The notes under the pieces: generated by a model
What the model was told of the DNA's origin: nothing
Databases searched by the model: none
What the model saw: the letters and a program-made list of their open reading frames with translations, nothing else
Assembly: GCF_018760735.1 (NCBI RefSeq)
Contig: NZ_JAHHZN010000005.1
Coordinates: 186,001 to 250,000, forward strand
Source: Hymenobacter piscis
GTDB lineage: Bacteria; Bacteroidota; Bacteroidia; Cytophagales; Hymenobacteraceae
Length of the DNA stretch: 64,000 bases
Direction: 5' to 3'
Position numbers and translations under genes: made by a program
Shown: in pieces, positions 18,461-27,711 of the stretch
Numbering within the stretch: the first letter of the stretch is position 1
Layout of the letters: every line of letters begins with the position of its first letter

Positions 18461-18600
18461 GGTGGTGAGATGGTGAAATGGTGAAATAGTGAGATGGTGA
18501 GTTTGATGTTCGGATGAACCTATCGGCGCAAGTAGCGCCAACTGAACATCAAACTCACCATTTCACTATTTCACCACCTCACCATTTCACTATTTCACCG
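18458..18600. repeat. inverted GGTGAAAT array bounded by both stop codons of a convergent pair
   Basis: The left array (18458-18512) is made of GGTGAGAT, GGTGAAAT and AGTGAAAT words, the right array (18544-18600) of their complements. TGATGTTC and GAACATCA pair at the inner edge. The TGA stop of the protease (18458-18460) and the TGA stop of the minus-strand FabH-like gene (18595-18597) are both part of the arrays. Confidence 0.85.
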
Positions 18601-19542
18601 CTCCAGCAGCATGGCCCCGTAGGAATAGCCGCCGCCGAACACGGTAACGACCACGTGGTTGCCGGGGTGCAGGTCAGGCCAGGTGGAGGCCAGGGCAATG
18701 GCGGCGCCGGCGCAGCCCGTGTTGCCCAGCTCCTCAATGTTGGATACGGCCCGGTCCTCGGGCAGGCCCAGTTGCTGGAGCACGTTTTTGGTGATGCGCA
18801 GGTTGGCCTGGTGCGGAATCAGGTAGGTCACATCGTCCACGCTGAGCTGGTTCTTTTCCAGAATCTGCTGCGTCACGCGCGTCATGTAGGTGCAGGCGTG
18901 AATGAACACGTCCTTGCCGTAGGGCATCACAATGCCGCGCTCCACGGGCTTGAGCGTCACCGACTCGTTGGCCTTACCGATGTTGCCGGCCCCGCCCGTG
19001 CGGATGTCGCGCACCCGCAGATCGGTGGGGGCGAGGCGCTCTTTGGAAATCAGCAGCACCGCCGCCCCGTCGCCCCAGAGGTGGCCGGCCACGGTGTCGA
19101 GGTCGTTGTTGTAGGCCGTGTTGTGCTCGCTCACCACCACCAGCGCCCGGCTGGCCTTGTTCAGGGCAAAGTAGCCTTCCACGATTTCCACCGCGTTCAG
19201 CAGCGAAGAGCAGGCCGAGGAAATGCTCACCACCGGAATATCCGACACGTCGAGTTCCCGCTGCACGGCGTGGGCTACGGTGTAAATGGTGTCGTGGGGC
19301 GTGTAGGTGCCGCCCACAATCAAATCAACGCTGGCGGCGGGAAAATCGGGGGCCTGAGCCAGGGCCCGCCGCGTGGCCTCCAGGGCCATGGTATTCGTGT
19401 TTTCGTCGGGGGCGGCTTTGCGACGCGTCCGGATGCCGGTGCGCTCCGTTATCCACTCGTGCGAGAGGCCATTTAAGCGGGTGAAATGGGCGTTGTCAAT
19501 GACTTCGGCGGGCAGGTAAGCCGCCACCTGATGAATGTACAC
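18595..19542 (-). CDS. 3-oxoacyl-ACP synthase III family protein (FabH-like)
   Basis: 315 residues starting at GTG (19542). The thiolase-fold active site is complete: Cys111 in SSACSS, His244 in PHQAN and Asn274 in NIEELGNTG. The N-terminal ITERTGIRTRR is also typical of FabH. The enzyme would condense an acyl-CoA with malonyl-ACP. Because it stands alone and not with other fatty-acid genes, it could serve housekeeping synthesis or a specialised lipid or alkylresorcinol-type pathway; the sequence alone does not decide. Confidence 0.9.
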   Translation of the reverse strand: MYIHQVAAYLPAEVIDNAHFTRLNGLSHEWITERTGIRTRRKAAPDENTNTMALEATRRALAQAPDFPAASVDLIVGGTYTPHDTIYTVAHAVQRELDVSDIPVVSISSACSSLLNAVEIVEGYFALNKASRALVVVSEHNTAYNNDLDTVAGHLWGDGAAVLLISKERLAPTDLRVRDIRTGGAGNIGKANESVTLKPVERGIVMPYGKDVFIHACTYMTRVTQQILEKNQLSVDDVTYLIPHQANLRITKNVLQQLGLPEDRAVSNIEELGNTGCAGAAIALASTWPDLHPGNHVVVTVFGGGYSYGAMLLER

Positions 19543-19702
19543 GGGCGCGAAAGGCAGAAGGTAATCGAAGCGGAAAGAAGGGGAAAGGTACGGGGTTCCC
19601 CGGAAGTGGCACGTTCTTTTCAGCCGGGGCCCGTACTTTGTGCGGCTTCGCAGCGTTCAACGCGGGGCCCCGGGAGGAGTTCAGCCGCCTGCTAACAACA
19701 TT

Positions 19703-20281
19703 ATGATGTTTTTGAATTCAGTTCGAAAGGCCACCCTGCTGGCCCTGCTACTCGGGGGCAGCAGCGCCCTGGCCCCGGCCGCCCACGCCCAGAAGTACCG
19801 CACCGCCGCCGGCCTGCGCCTGGGCAAAAACAACTACGGCCTCACCGTGCAGCAAAAGGTATTCGATAAAACCACCCTCGAAGGACTGGTGCTGGCCGGC
19901 AGCCGCGAAGTAAGCGCCACGGTGCTGGCCGAGCGCCACTTCGGCATTCTGGGTCCCAGCCTCAACTATTACTTCGGCCTGGGCGGGCACCTGGGCACCC
20001 ACAAGGACACTGGCGGCTTCGGCGGCTTCGATGCCCTGGCCGGCATCGAGTACAAAGTGGCCTTCGTGCCCCTGGTGCTCAGCCTCGATTTCAAGCCCAC
20101 CGTCGAAATCAACTCCGCCGACTGGGCCCGCTTTCCCACGGCCCTTTCGGTGCGCTACGTGCTCATCAAGGAGAAAACCAGCCCCTTCGGCAACCTGTTC
20201 GGGGGAGACAAGGACCGGAAAAAGAGCAAGTCGAAAGACAAGCGCAAGTCCGGCACCCGGCGCGGCCTGTTCGACTTTTAG
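19703..20281 (+). CDS. small secreted outer-membrane-type protein with basic tail
   Basis: 192 residues from the ATG at 19703. A signal peptide ends near AAHAQ. The body (30-160) has the strand pattern of a compact barrel (YRTAAGLRLGKNNYGLTVQQ, LNYYFGLGGHLG, ALSVRYVLIKEK). The C-terminal 25 residues are strongly basic (DRKKSKSKDKRKSGTRRG), which is unusual for a barrel end. Similar small proteins are common hypotheticals in Bacteroidota. A strong hairpin terminator follows. Confidence 0.7.
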   Translation: MMFLNSVRKATLLALLLGGSSALAPAAHAQKYRTAAGLRLGKNNYGLTVQQKVFDKTTLEGLVLAGSREVSATVLAERHFGILGPSLNYYFGLGGHLGTHKDTGGFGGFDALAGIEYKVAFVPLVLSLDFKPTVEINSADWARFPTALSVRYVLIKEKTSPFGNLFGGDKDRKKSKSKDKRKSGTRRGLFDF

Positions 20282-20302
20282 TCGGCCCGTTTAAGAGTGC
20301 TT

Positions 20303-20357
20303 CCGCCCCGGCGGAGCCCGTTTTTCTGCACCAGGAAGACGGGCTCCGCCGGGGCGG
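20303..20357 (+). terminator. strong GC hairpin terminator
   Basis: CCGCCCCGGCGGAGCCCG (20303-20320) and its perfect complement (20340-20357) form an 18-bp stem with a T-rich loop, 22 bases after the stop of the gene at 19703. Confidence 0.75.
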
Positions 20358-20477
20358 TGTGCGTGATGGCCGCTTCATCGCGCCCACCACCGAGGGCGCT
20401 AGTGCAGACTGGTCAGGAAATCAACCCGGAATAGTGAAAATAGTCTGATATAATTAATACAAAACAAAATTAAAATA

Positions 20478-20507
20478 TTGATAATTTGACAAATTATTTT
20501 ACCTTAG
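20478..20507 (+). promoter_or_regulatory. Bacteroidota-type promoter (TTG-N19-TACCTTAG)
   Basis: TTG at 20478-20480 and TACCTTAG at 20500-20507 are separated by exactly 19 bases, as in the -33/-7 promoters of Bacteroidota (TTG, TAnnTTTG). They lie in a very A/T-rich leader 44 bases before the start of the PA14-repeat gene. Confidence 0.65.
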
Positions 20508-20550
20508 TTGTATGGTGAATACTGTCTTTATACCATAAAATCATCTTAAG

Positions 20551-23445
20551 ATGAAAAAGAGGCTTGCTTCTGCCGGTTACGTTCAGTTCACTTTCGGACT
20601 GGTGGTACTGCTGTGGCTGAGCAGTATGGGGGCTCAGGCCCAACCTACGGTCTGTTCGGGTACCGATCCGGGCGGGCAGCCGGCTACCAACGGATTGTAC
20701 GCGGAGTATTTCAGGGGATATTTCGAAGATGACCCGGGTTTTTTCTCCGACAACAACCGGCCTGCCGGCCTGATTCGCACGGAAGCCAACGTCAGCTTTG
20801 CCACCACCGCTGCCTTTGGCGACCTGCGCCCGGTATCGGACGGCACGGCCACTGACCCCGACCGGTTCAGCTTGCGCCTGCGTGGCAGCCTCAGCATTGC
20901 CACGGCCGGGGAGTACACCTTCTACCTGACCGCCGACGATGCGGCTTACCTCTGGCTGGATGGTGAAGCGCTGGCCCTGCCGCCCGCCGTGGGCACTGCC
21001 CTCATCGACAATGGCGGACGCCACAGCAGCCAGACCCGCTCGGCCACCCTGACGCTGAGCGCGGGCCGGCACAACGTGCTGCTGCTGTACGGCGAGGATT
21101 GCTGCGACAACGTGCTGGTCTGGGAATACGAGGGACCGGGCCTGACCCGGCAGGTGGTGCCCACGGCAGCCCTGTGCACGGCCTTGGCCCCCGCGCCCCT
21201 GTCGCCCCGGGCCATTCGCTACGAGCCCGCCTCGCGCGCCCTGCCTACGGGCACCACCCGCAGCTCCGGGGTGCCCACCGTGGAGGATGGCGGGGCGGCC
21301 GTTACGGGTTTCGCCCTGGCTAACGCCGCCGGCCTGCCCGCCGGCATCAGTATCGATGCCGGCACCGGCGTGCTCACGGCCGCGGCTTCCGTGCCCGAAG
21401 GCACCTACGACCTGGAAGTAGCCGTGAGCAATGCGGCCGGGACCAGCCGCTTCCGCAATGCGTTCCGGTTTCAGGTGACGGCGCCCCTGCCCGGGGGCTG
21501 CGGCGGCCCCGACCCCGGTGGCAACCCACCCTCGGCCGGCCTCTACGCCGAATACTTCAGCGGCTACTTCGACGATGATCTGGCTTTTTTTGCCGGCAGC
21601 CCCGGCGGCCTGACCCGTACCGAAGGGCTGGTGAACTTTCCCGATAACGACAGTTTCGGGGCCCTGGCGGGCGTGGCGGGGGGGCTGGCCTCCAACCCCG
21701 ATGAATTTAGTCTGCGCCTGCGCGGCAGCCTCTACCTGGCCGCTACCGCCGACTATACCTTCTACCTGACCGCCGACGACGCGGCCTACCTCTGGCTCGA
21801 TAACGCGGCGCTGGCTCCCACGCCCCGGCGCAGCGAAGCCACCATCGACAACGGCGGCAGTCACCCGGCCCGTACCGTGGCCGTGACCCTGCGCCTGGGC
21901 GCGGGCCTGCACAACGTACTGCTGCTCTACGGCGACCAGACGCTTAACAATACGCTGGTGCTGGAATACGAGAGTGCGGCGCTGGGCCTGGCCCGGCAGG
22001 TGGTACCCGGCCGCCTGTTCTGCACCTCCGTGCAGCCTCTGGAGCCCCTGCCCACGGCCCTGACCTACTCGCCCAGCCTGCTGCGGATGGTGGTCGGCAA
22101 CAGTACGACCTCCTCGGCGCCCACCGTTGTCAGTGCCTCCCAGGTGGTGGAATATGAGCTCGATAACGCGGCCGCGCTGCCGGCCGGCATTACCATCAAC
22201 GCCGGCACGGGCCGCGTGAGCGTGGATGCCAGTGTACCCGAAGCCAGCTATACCCTCAGCGTGGCCGCCCGCAACGCCGGCGGCGACTCCGTATTCGTGA
22301 ACACGCTGACGGCCCAGGTGGTGGCCCGGGCCCCGGCCGGCTGCAGTGGCCTTGATGCCGGGGGGCAGCCCGCTTCCTCAGGGCTGTTTGCGGAGTTTTT
22401 CCCGGGCTACTTCAACGATGATCCGGCCTTTTTCACAACTACCCCCGCCGCCCGGAGCCGTAACGTGCAGGTCCTCGATTTTGAAAGCGTGGCCAGCTGG
22501 GGCGACCTGTCCGGGGCGGCCACCGGTCCGCCCGACAACCCCGAAACGTTCAGCGCCCGGTTCCGGGGCCGTATCCGCATCAATACGGCCGGTACCTACA
22601 CGTTCTACCTCACCGCCGACGACGGCGCGTTTCTCTGGCTCGATAACGCAGCCCTGGCGGCCACGCCCAACGTGGCCGCGGCCCTGATTCAGAACGGCGG
22701 CCAGCACCCGGCCACCACGGAATCAGCTACGATCAGCCTTTCGGCCGGCCTGCACGATGTGCTGGTGCTCTACGGCGAAAATACCGCCTTCAGCAGTCTG
22801 AAGCTGGAGTATGCCAGCCCCGATGCCGGAGTGCCCCGCCAGCTCGTGGCTGCCGCCGACCTGTGCTCGGCCGCCTCCAACGCCCCGCTGCCGGTTACGC
22901 TCACCCGCTTTGGGGTTGAAGCCCGGCCGGCGGGGGTGCTGGCCAGCTGGGAAACGGCCCAGGAGCTAAACAGCGCCCGGTTTGTGATAGAGCGCTCGGC
23001 CAACGGCCAAGTGTTTGAAGCCGCCGGGCAGGTAGCCGCCGCGGGTACCACCAGCCAGCACCAGCAGTATACCTTCCTTGATACTGCGCCCCTGCCGGGC
23101 CTGAGCTACTACCGCCTGCGCCAGCTCGACCTGGACGGCAGCGCCCACTTTTCGGGCGTTGTGACCACCCGCTGGAACGGCGCGGCAGCGCCCGCCGTGC
23201 GCCTGAGCGTGTTCCCCAATCCGGTGGGGAAAAGTGAGCTTATGGTGCGGGTGGAGCAGGCCACGGCCGCCGCTACCACCCTGGAAGTGCTGGATCTGGC
23301 GGGCCGCCGGGTACTGCGTCAGCAGCTGCCGGGCAGCACCCGGCAGGAGCAGACCCTCGACCTGCGCGCCCTGCCTGCCGGGGTGTACCTGGTGCGGCTG
23401 CTGAGCCCCGGGGGCGTGACAACCCAGCGGCTGGTGCGGGAGTAG
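20551..23445 (+). CDS. T9SS-secreted protein with three PA14-like domains
   Basis: 964 residues. The signal peptide ends near AQAQP. Three homologous modules start near residues 35, 316 and 598, each opening C-G/S-G-x-D-x-G-G and G-L-Y/F-A-E-Y/F-F and containing TYTFYLTADDxAxLWLD, the PA14 signature. The first two are followed by putative-Ig (He_PIG-like) segments with LPAGI-I-AGTG. Residues 780-880 are fibronectin-like, and about 885-964 form a T9SS sorting domain (VFPNPVG...AGVYLVRLL). PA14 domains usually bind carbohydrates, so surface glycan binding is inferred. A good promoter and a bidirectional terminator frame it as a single-gene unit. Confidence 0.9.
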   Translation: MKKRLASAGYVQFTFGLVVLLWLSSMGAQAQPTVCSGTDPGGQPATNGLYAEYFRGYFEDDPGFFSDNNRPAGLIRTEANVSFATTAAFGDLRPVSDGTATDPDRFSLRLRGSLSIATAGEYTFYLTADDAAYLWLDGEALALPPAVGTALIDNGGRHSSQTRSATLTLSAGRHNVLLLYGEDCCDNVLVWEYEGPGLTRQVVPTAALCTALAPAPLSPRAIRYEPASRALPTGTTRSSGVPTVEDGGAAVTGFALANAAGLPAGISIDAGTGVLTAAASVPEGTYDLEVAVSNAAGTSRFRNAFRFQVTAPLPGGCGGPDPGGNPPSAGLYAEYFSGYFDDDLAFFAGSPGGLTRTEGLVNFPDNDSFGALAGVAGGLASNPDEFSLRLRGSLYLAATADYTFYLTADDAAYLWLDNAALAPTPRRSEATIDNGGSHPARTVAVTLRLGAGLHNVLLLYGDQTLNNTLVLEYESAALGLARQVVPGRLFCTSVQPLEPLPTALTYSPSLLRMVVGNSTTSSAPTVVSASQVVEYELDNAAALPAGITINAGTGRVSVDASVPEASYTLSVAARNAGGDSVFVNTLTAQVVARAPAGCSGLDAGGQPASSGLFAEFFPGYFNDDPAFFTTTPAARSRNVQVLDFESVASWGDLSGAATGPPDNPETFSARFRGRIRINTAGTYTFYLTADDGAFLWLDNAALAATPNVAAALIQNGGQHPATTESATISLSAGLHDVLVLYGENTAFSSLKLEYASPDAGVPRQLVAAADLCSAASNAPLPVTLTRFGVEARPAGVLASWETAQELNSARFVIERSANGQVFEAAGQVAAAGTTSQHQQYTFLDTAPLPGLSYYRLRQLDLDGSAHFSGVVTTRWNGAAAPAVRLSVFPNPVGKSELMVRVEQATAAATTLEVLDLAGRRVLRQQLPGSTRQEQTLDLRALPAGVYLVRLLSPGGVTTQRLVRE

Positions 23446-23461
23446 CATCGCGCTGCTTAGC

Positions 23462-23508
23462 GCAAAAGCCCCTCATCCGGCCCAGGGTGCCGAATGAGGG
23501 GCTTTTGC
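23462..23508. terminator. bidirectional terminator between convergent genes
   Basis: GCAAAAGCCCCTCAT (23462-23476) pairs with ATGAGGGGCTTTTGC (23494-23508). The TTTT on each outer side suits termination from both directions, between the PA14 gene and the DUF2807 gene. Confidence 0.85.
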
Positions 23509-23539
23509 AGATTGCTTACGGTGGTCCGGCCGCGGCCGA

Positions 23540-24247
23540 TTAAATCTGGTGGACGCGGCCGCTGCCGGCGGTGGAGCTGCTGATGCGGGGGTTGCCGCTC
23601 ACGTACACGCCCCCGGAGCCGGCAATGCGGGCGTCCAGCGTTTGGGTGGCCTGCACCCGGCAGCTGCCCGAGCCGCTGATGCGTACGTTGCACGCTTTGC
23701 TCTGCAGCTTCTCGGCCCGCAGGTTGCCCGAACCGCTGACGGCCACTTCCTGGCTGGGGGCCGCGCCGCCCAGAATGGAAAGGCTGCCGGAGCCCGAAAT
23801 GGCCGAGTGAACCTTGTCGGCCGTAACGCTGGCCAAACTCAGGCTGCCCGAGCCGCTGACGGCCAGATCGAGGTTCTGGGCCCGGATAGCGTCGGGGGCT
23901 TTCAGGCTGCCGGAGCCACTCACCGCCAGACCCGTAATAGTGGGCATGGTCACGTACACCGTCACGTTGCCCTTGAAATTGGTCCAGCGCATGCCCGACT
24001 GCGGCTTGGTGCCGATGCGCAGCTTGCCGCCGCTGACGGTGGTTTCGAGGCGGGCCAAATCCTCGGCGTCGCCTTCTACTTCCACCAGCTGGGGGCTGCC
24101 CTGGCGCACAATCACGCGCATACTGCCGCCCAGGCTCAGGGCGGTGAAGGCCTCTACGCGGCGGGTTTCGCGCGTGTCGGCGGGCCGGAAGGCCGAGAAG
24201 AGCAGCACGGCCAGCAGCAGGCCAGGTAAGAGGCGGAGCGTTTTCAT
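23540..24247 (-). CDS. head GIN domain-containing protein (DUF2807 family)
   Basis: 235 residues from the ATG at 24247, which starts a signal peptide (MKTLRLLPGLLLAVLLFSAF). The rest is a parallel beta-helix-like DUF2807 domain with the regular motif SGSG at each turn (VSGSGSL, ISGSGSL, VSGSGNL, ISGSGSC, IAGSGG). Such proteins are exported and widespread in Bacteroidota; function is unknown. It is convergent with the PA14 gene and divergent from the SnoaL-like gene. Confidence 0.9.
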   Translation of the reverse strand: MKTLRLLPGLLLAVLLFSAFRPADTRETRRVEAFTALSLGGSMRVIVRQGSPQLVEVEGDAEDLARLETTVSGGKLRIGTKPQSGMRWTNFKGNVTVYVTMPTITGLAVSGSGSLKAPDAIRAQNLDLAVSGSGSLSLASVTADKVHSAISGSGSLSILGGAAPSQEVAVSGSGNLRAEKLQSKACNVRISGSGSCRVQATQTLDARIAGSGGVYVSGNPRISSSTAGSGRVHQI

Positions 24248-24443
24248 AAGCGCAGCAGAAAAAAAGGTGGACAGGTACGGGGGCAGATGGCGGCTCCCGC
24301 GTAACCGTTGCCTGAGTTCGGAAAATTGCGCGAGAAATCCGCTCTTGGCTGCCGGGGCTGGGCAAAGTCGGCACCCGCCCGGCCTCCATGCACTGCCGCC
24401 TTTTTGGGTAGCTTTGACCGGCCGGTCAGCTCCGGCTTCTTTC

Positions 24444-24917
24444 ATGCACCCGCACCAGGATTTACTGCACCGCTTCTACCAGGCTTTCCAGCGCCGCGAC
24501 CACGCCGCCATGGCCGCCTGCTATCATCCCGAGGCTACGTTCGAGGATGCCATCTTCGAGCTGCAGGGCCCCGCAATCGGGCAGATGTGGCGCATGCTCT
24601 GCGAGCGGGGCGGCGACCTGCGCCTCGCCTACAACGACGTAGCCGCCGACGCGCACCAGGGCCGCGCCACCTGGGACGCGCGCTACACCTTCTCCCAAAC
24701 CCGCCGCCCGGTGCACAACCACGTGCAGGCCCGCTTCACGTTCCAGGACGGCCTCATCCGCACCCACCACGACCAGTTCAGCTTCTGGCGCTGGTCGCGG
24801 CAGGCCCTGGGGGCATCGGGCTGGCTGCTGGGTTGGTCCGATATGTTGCGCCGCCCGGTGCAGGCCAAGGCCCGCCAGGGCCTGGAACAGTTCATGAACC
24901 GGCCAAAGCAGGCGTAG
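24444..24917 (+). CDS. SnoaL-like / NTF2-fold protein
   Basis: 157 residues. The N-terminal two thirds fit the NTF2-like SnoaL fold: LLHRFYQAFQRRDHAAMAACYHPEATFED at the start, then a strand-rich part with ARFTFQDGLIRTHHDQF. Family members range from isomerases and hydrolases to ligand-binding proteins, so no reaction is proposed. TAGCTTTG at 24409-24416 matches the -7 box, but no TTG is found at -33. A long palindrome follows the stop. Confidence 0.85.
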   Translation: MHPHQDLLHRFYQAFQRRDHAAMAACYHPEATFEDAIFELQGPAIGQMWRMLCERGGDLRLAYNDVAADAHQGRATWDARYTFSQTRRPVHNHVQARFTFQDGLIRTHHDQFSFWRWSRQALGASGWLLGWSDMLRRPVQAKARQGLEQFMNRPKQA

Positions 24918-24930
24918 GCGAACAAAAAGA

Positions 24931-25054
24931 GAACGTCATTCCGAGCGGAGCCGAGGAATCTCGCGTGCTGACGTTGGGCTGGTAACTCTGATGATAGAAT
25001 TACTCTGGCAACATCAGCACGCAAGATTCCTCGGCTGCGCTCGGAATGACGTTC
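24931..25054. repeat. GTCATTCCGAGC-family palindrome, copy 1
   Basis: Arms 24931-24974 and 25011-25054 are reverse complements at 41 of 44 positions. Within the left arm ATTCC (24938-24942) can also pair with GGAAT (24955-24959). It is followed by three TAATCCC-type words (25062-25083), a short tandem array without a mirror partner. Confidence 0.88.
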
Positions 25055-25087
25055 TTTTTCTAATCCCTAATCCCTAATCCTTACTCC

Positions 25088-27151
25088 CTACCAAATCTTC
25101 ACCCGGGCCGAATCGGGGCGGTAGAGTTTGTCGCCGGGCTGCACGTGGAAGGCTTCGTAGAAGGCGGGCACGTCGGCGAAGGGGCCGTTGATGCGGTACT
25201 GGGCGGGCGAGTGCACATCGGTGAGGATGGCCTGGGCCAGGCGCTCGTCGCGCTGGTGCACCTGCCAGCCCAGGGCGTAGCCCAGGAAGTAGCGCTGCAC
25301 CGGCGTGAGCCCCCCGATTTTCTCGCCCTTCTTGTACTGCTCGGTCTTTTTGAAGGCATCGAGCCCGATGACGATGCCGCCCAGGTCGGCAATGTTCTCC
25401 CCGGCCGTGGCCTTGCCGTTGATGTGCAGCGAATCGAGCACGGTGTAGCCGTTGAACTGGCGCACGATGCCCTTCACCCGCGCATCAAATGCCCGGCGGT
25501 CCGCTTTGGTCCACCAGCTGCGCAGGTTGCCCTTCTCGTCGAACTGGCTGCCCTCGTCGTCGAAGCCGTGGGTGAGTTCGTGGCCGATGGTGCTGGCCCC
25601 CGCGTAGCCATAGATGAGGGCGTCGTCGGCGTCGGCATCGAGCAGGCCGGGAATGGCGAAAATGGCGGCCGGCAGCACAATCTCGTTGTTGCTGGGGTTG
25701 TAGTAGGCGTTGTAGGTCTGGGGCGTCATGCCCCACTCGGTGCGGTCGACGGGCTGGCCCAGCTTGCGGGCCTCGTAGCGGTAGCGCCACTCGTTGGCCC
25801 GCATCACGTTGGCCGCGAAGGACGTGCGGTCAATACGCAGCGAGGAATAGTCCTTCCACTTATCGGGGTAGCCCACCTTGCGGGTGATTTTGCTTAGTTT
25901 CACCAGGGCCTTCTGCTTGGTGGTGTCGCTCATCCAGTCCAGGGCCCGGATATGCTCCCGGAAGGAGGCTACGATGTTTTCGGTGAGCTCCTCGTAGCGC
26001 TTCTTGGTGGCGGGCGTGAAGTACTCCTGCACGAACAACTGGCCCAGGGCCTCGCCCATGGCGTTTTCCTCGGCGTCGAGCACGCGCTTCCAGCGGGGGC
26101 GCTGCTCCTTGGCGCCCTGCAGCACGGTGCCGTAGAAGCGGAAGTTTTCCTGGTCGAAGTCCTGGCTTAGGGTGGGCGCGTAGGTGTGCACGAGCTGCCA
26201 CTGCAGGTAGGCCTGCCAGTCGGCAAGCGGGGCGGTGCGCAGCAGGCGGCCGGCCTCCTGGTAGAACTCGGGCTGACCCACAATCACGGTATCGGCCCCC
26301 GCGAAGGCCATTTCGGCCAGCCAGGGCTTCCAGTTGAGGCCGGGCGTGAACTCATCCAGCTTCGCCACCGCCATCTTGTTATAGTTGGCGTAGGGGTCGC
26401 GCAGGGCTTCGAGCTTGCGGGAGGCGCCGGCCAGCTTGGTTTCCAGGGCCAGCACGCGCGTCATGTTGGCCCGGGCGGTGGCCGCCTCCTGGCCCAGCAG
26501 CCCGAACATGGTGGTCAGGTGCTTTGCGTATTCCTGACGGATGTTGCGGGTGCGGGCGTCCTGGTTGAAGTAATAGTCGCGGTTGGGTAGCCCCAGGCCC
26601 GCCTGCCAGAGATGGAGGGCCATTTTCTCGCTGTTCTTGGCATCCTGACCCACGTAGCCGCCCACCAGCGCGTTCACGCCCAGCAGCTGGAGCCGCGCAA
26701 TGGCGGCCTGCACGCCCTTCACGGTGGTGATGTTCTGGATGCGGGTCAGCTCCTTCCGTAGGGGCTCCAGGCCCTGGCGGTCGATGGCGGCGCTGTCCAT
26801 GCCGGCGGCCCAGAAATCCCCGATTTTCTGCTGGGCCGTGCCGGTGGCGGCATTGGCCCGGGCGGCCTCCTGGTTGAGCTGGCGCAGACGCCCGTATATC
26901 TCGTTCTGCACCTCCTTGCCAATGCCCCAGTTGCTCTCCGAAGCCGGAATGGGGTGGCCCTTGAACCAGGCCCCGTTGGCGTAGCGGTAGAAGTCGTCGC
27001 CGGGGCGCACGGTGGTATCGAGGTTGGCCTGAATCAGATCGGGCCTGTTGGCGGGGTCGGAGGAGCTACCGGAGTTGCAGGCGGTCAGGGCCAAACCCAG
27101 CAGGGGCAGGGCCAGCCGCCAGGGTCGGCGGGCAGGGAAGGGAGAAGGCAT
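25088..27151 (-). CDS. M13 family zinc metallopeptidase (neprilysin/PepO-like lipoprotein)
   Basis: 687 residues from the ATG at 27151, chosen because it opens a lipoprotein signal ending LTAC. Length and order match M13 enzymes: an N-terminal DDFYRYANGAWF, a central helical cap, NAYYNPSNNEIVLPA, then the zinc site HELTH (His524, Glu525, His528) with the third ligand Glu585 in ENIADLGG. The C-terminus ends RVKIW, close to the family's conserved C-terminal Trp. It degrades peptides in the periplasm or at the surface. It is monocistronic and divergent from the membrane protein gene at 27280. Confidence 0.95.
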   Translation of the reverse strand: MPSPFPARRPWRLALPLLGLALTACNSGSSSDPANRPDLIQANLDTTVRPGDDFYRYANGAWFKGHPIPASESNWGIGKEVQNEIYGRLRQLNQEAARANAATGTAQQKIGDFWAAGMDSAAIDRQGLEPLRKELTRIQNITTVKGVQAAIARLQLLGVNALVGGYVGQDAKNSEKMALHLWQAGLGLPNRDYYFNQDARTRNIRQEYAKHLTTMFGLLGQEAATARANMTRVLALETKLAGASRKLEALRDPYANYNKMAVAKLDEFTPGLNWKPWLAEMAFAGADTVIVGQPEFYQEAGRLLRTAPLADWQAYLQWQLVHTYAPTLSQDFDQENFRFYGTVLQGAKEQRPRWKRVLDAEENAMGEALGQLFVQEYFTPATKKRYEELTENIVASFREHIRALDWMSDTTKQKALVKLSKITRKVGYPDKWKDYSSLRIDRTSFAANVMRANEWRYRYEARKLGQPVDRTEWGMTPQTYNAYYNPSNNEIVLPAAIFAIPGLLDADADDALIYGYAGASTIGHELTHGFDDEGSQFDEKGNLRSWWTKADRRAFDARVKGIVRQFNGYTVLDSLHINGKATAGENIADLGGIVIGLDAFKKTEQYKKGEKIGGLTPVQRYFLGYALGWQVHQRDERLAQAILTDVHSPAQYRINGPFADVPAFYEAFHVQPGDKLYRPDSARVKIW

Positions 27152-27279
27152 AAGCAGAAGGGTAGGGATGAGAACTCGGGCGAATGTAGCGCGGCGCGCC
27201 CATTTGCCGTACGCCCCCATAGACTCCCGCTCCCGCGTCTCCGTTGCCTTCTTGCCTTCTTCCCTTCTTCCCTTCTTCC

Positions 27280-27711
27280 ATGACCCTGGCCCACCTGCTG
27301 CTGCTCAACTTCGGCCTCGCCGCCTACCTCACCGGCCTCATCTGGACGGTGCAACTGGTGCACTACCCCGGTTTCGCCCGCGTGGAGCCCGCGCAGTTCG
27401 AGCAGTTTCACCGGGAGCATTCGGCCCGCATCAGCTGGGTGGTGATGGCCCCGATGCTGCTGGAGCTGGGCGCGGCCGGGTGGCTGGCCTGGGAGGGCGA
27501 GGCGCTGGGCGCAACGGCCCGTTGGGGGCAGCTGGGGCTGGTGGGGCTGGTGTGGGCCAGCACGTTCTTCATCACCGTGCCCTTCCACAACCGCCTCGCC
27601 CGCGGCTACAACTACGTGGTCATCGACGGGCTGGTGCGCACCAACTGGCCCCGCACCCTGGCCTGGACCGCCCGCGCCGGGTGGCTGCTTTTCTTGACGT
27701 GGAGAAGCTAA
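27280..27711 (+). CDS. four-helix membrane protein (DUF1772-like)
   Basis: 143 residues from the ATG at 27280. Four membrane spans are visible (about 1-22, 48-65, 75-97 and 122-140). The sequence TGLIWTVQLVHYPGFARV followed by FHREHSARISWVV and FFITVPFHNRLARG is a recurring pattern among Bacteroidota membrane hypotheticals that resemble DUF1772 proteins. No function is assigned. The end of the gene (ACGTGGAGAAGCTAA) merges into a tandem TGTGGAGAA-type array, so its last codons may derive from the array. Confidence 0.7.
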   Translation: MTLAHLLLLNFGLAAYLTGLIWTVQLVHYPGFARVEPAQFEQFHREHSARISWVVMAPMLLELGAAGWLAWEGEALGATARWGQLGLVGLVWASTFFITVPFHNRLARGYNYVVIDGLVRTNWPRTLAWTARAGWLLFLTWRS

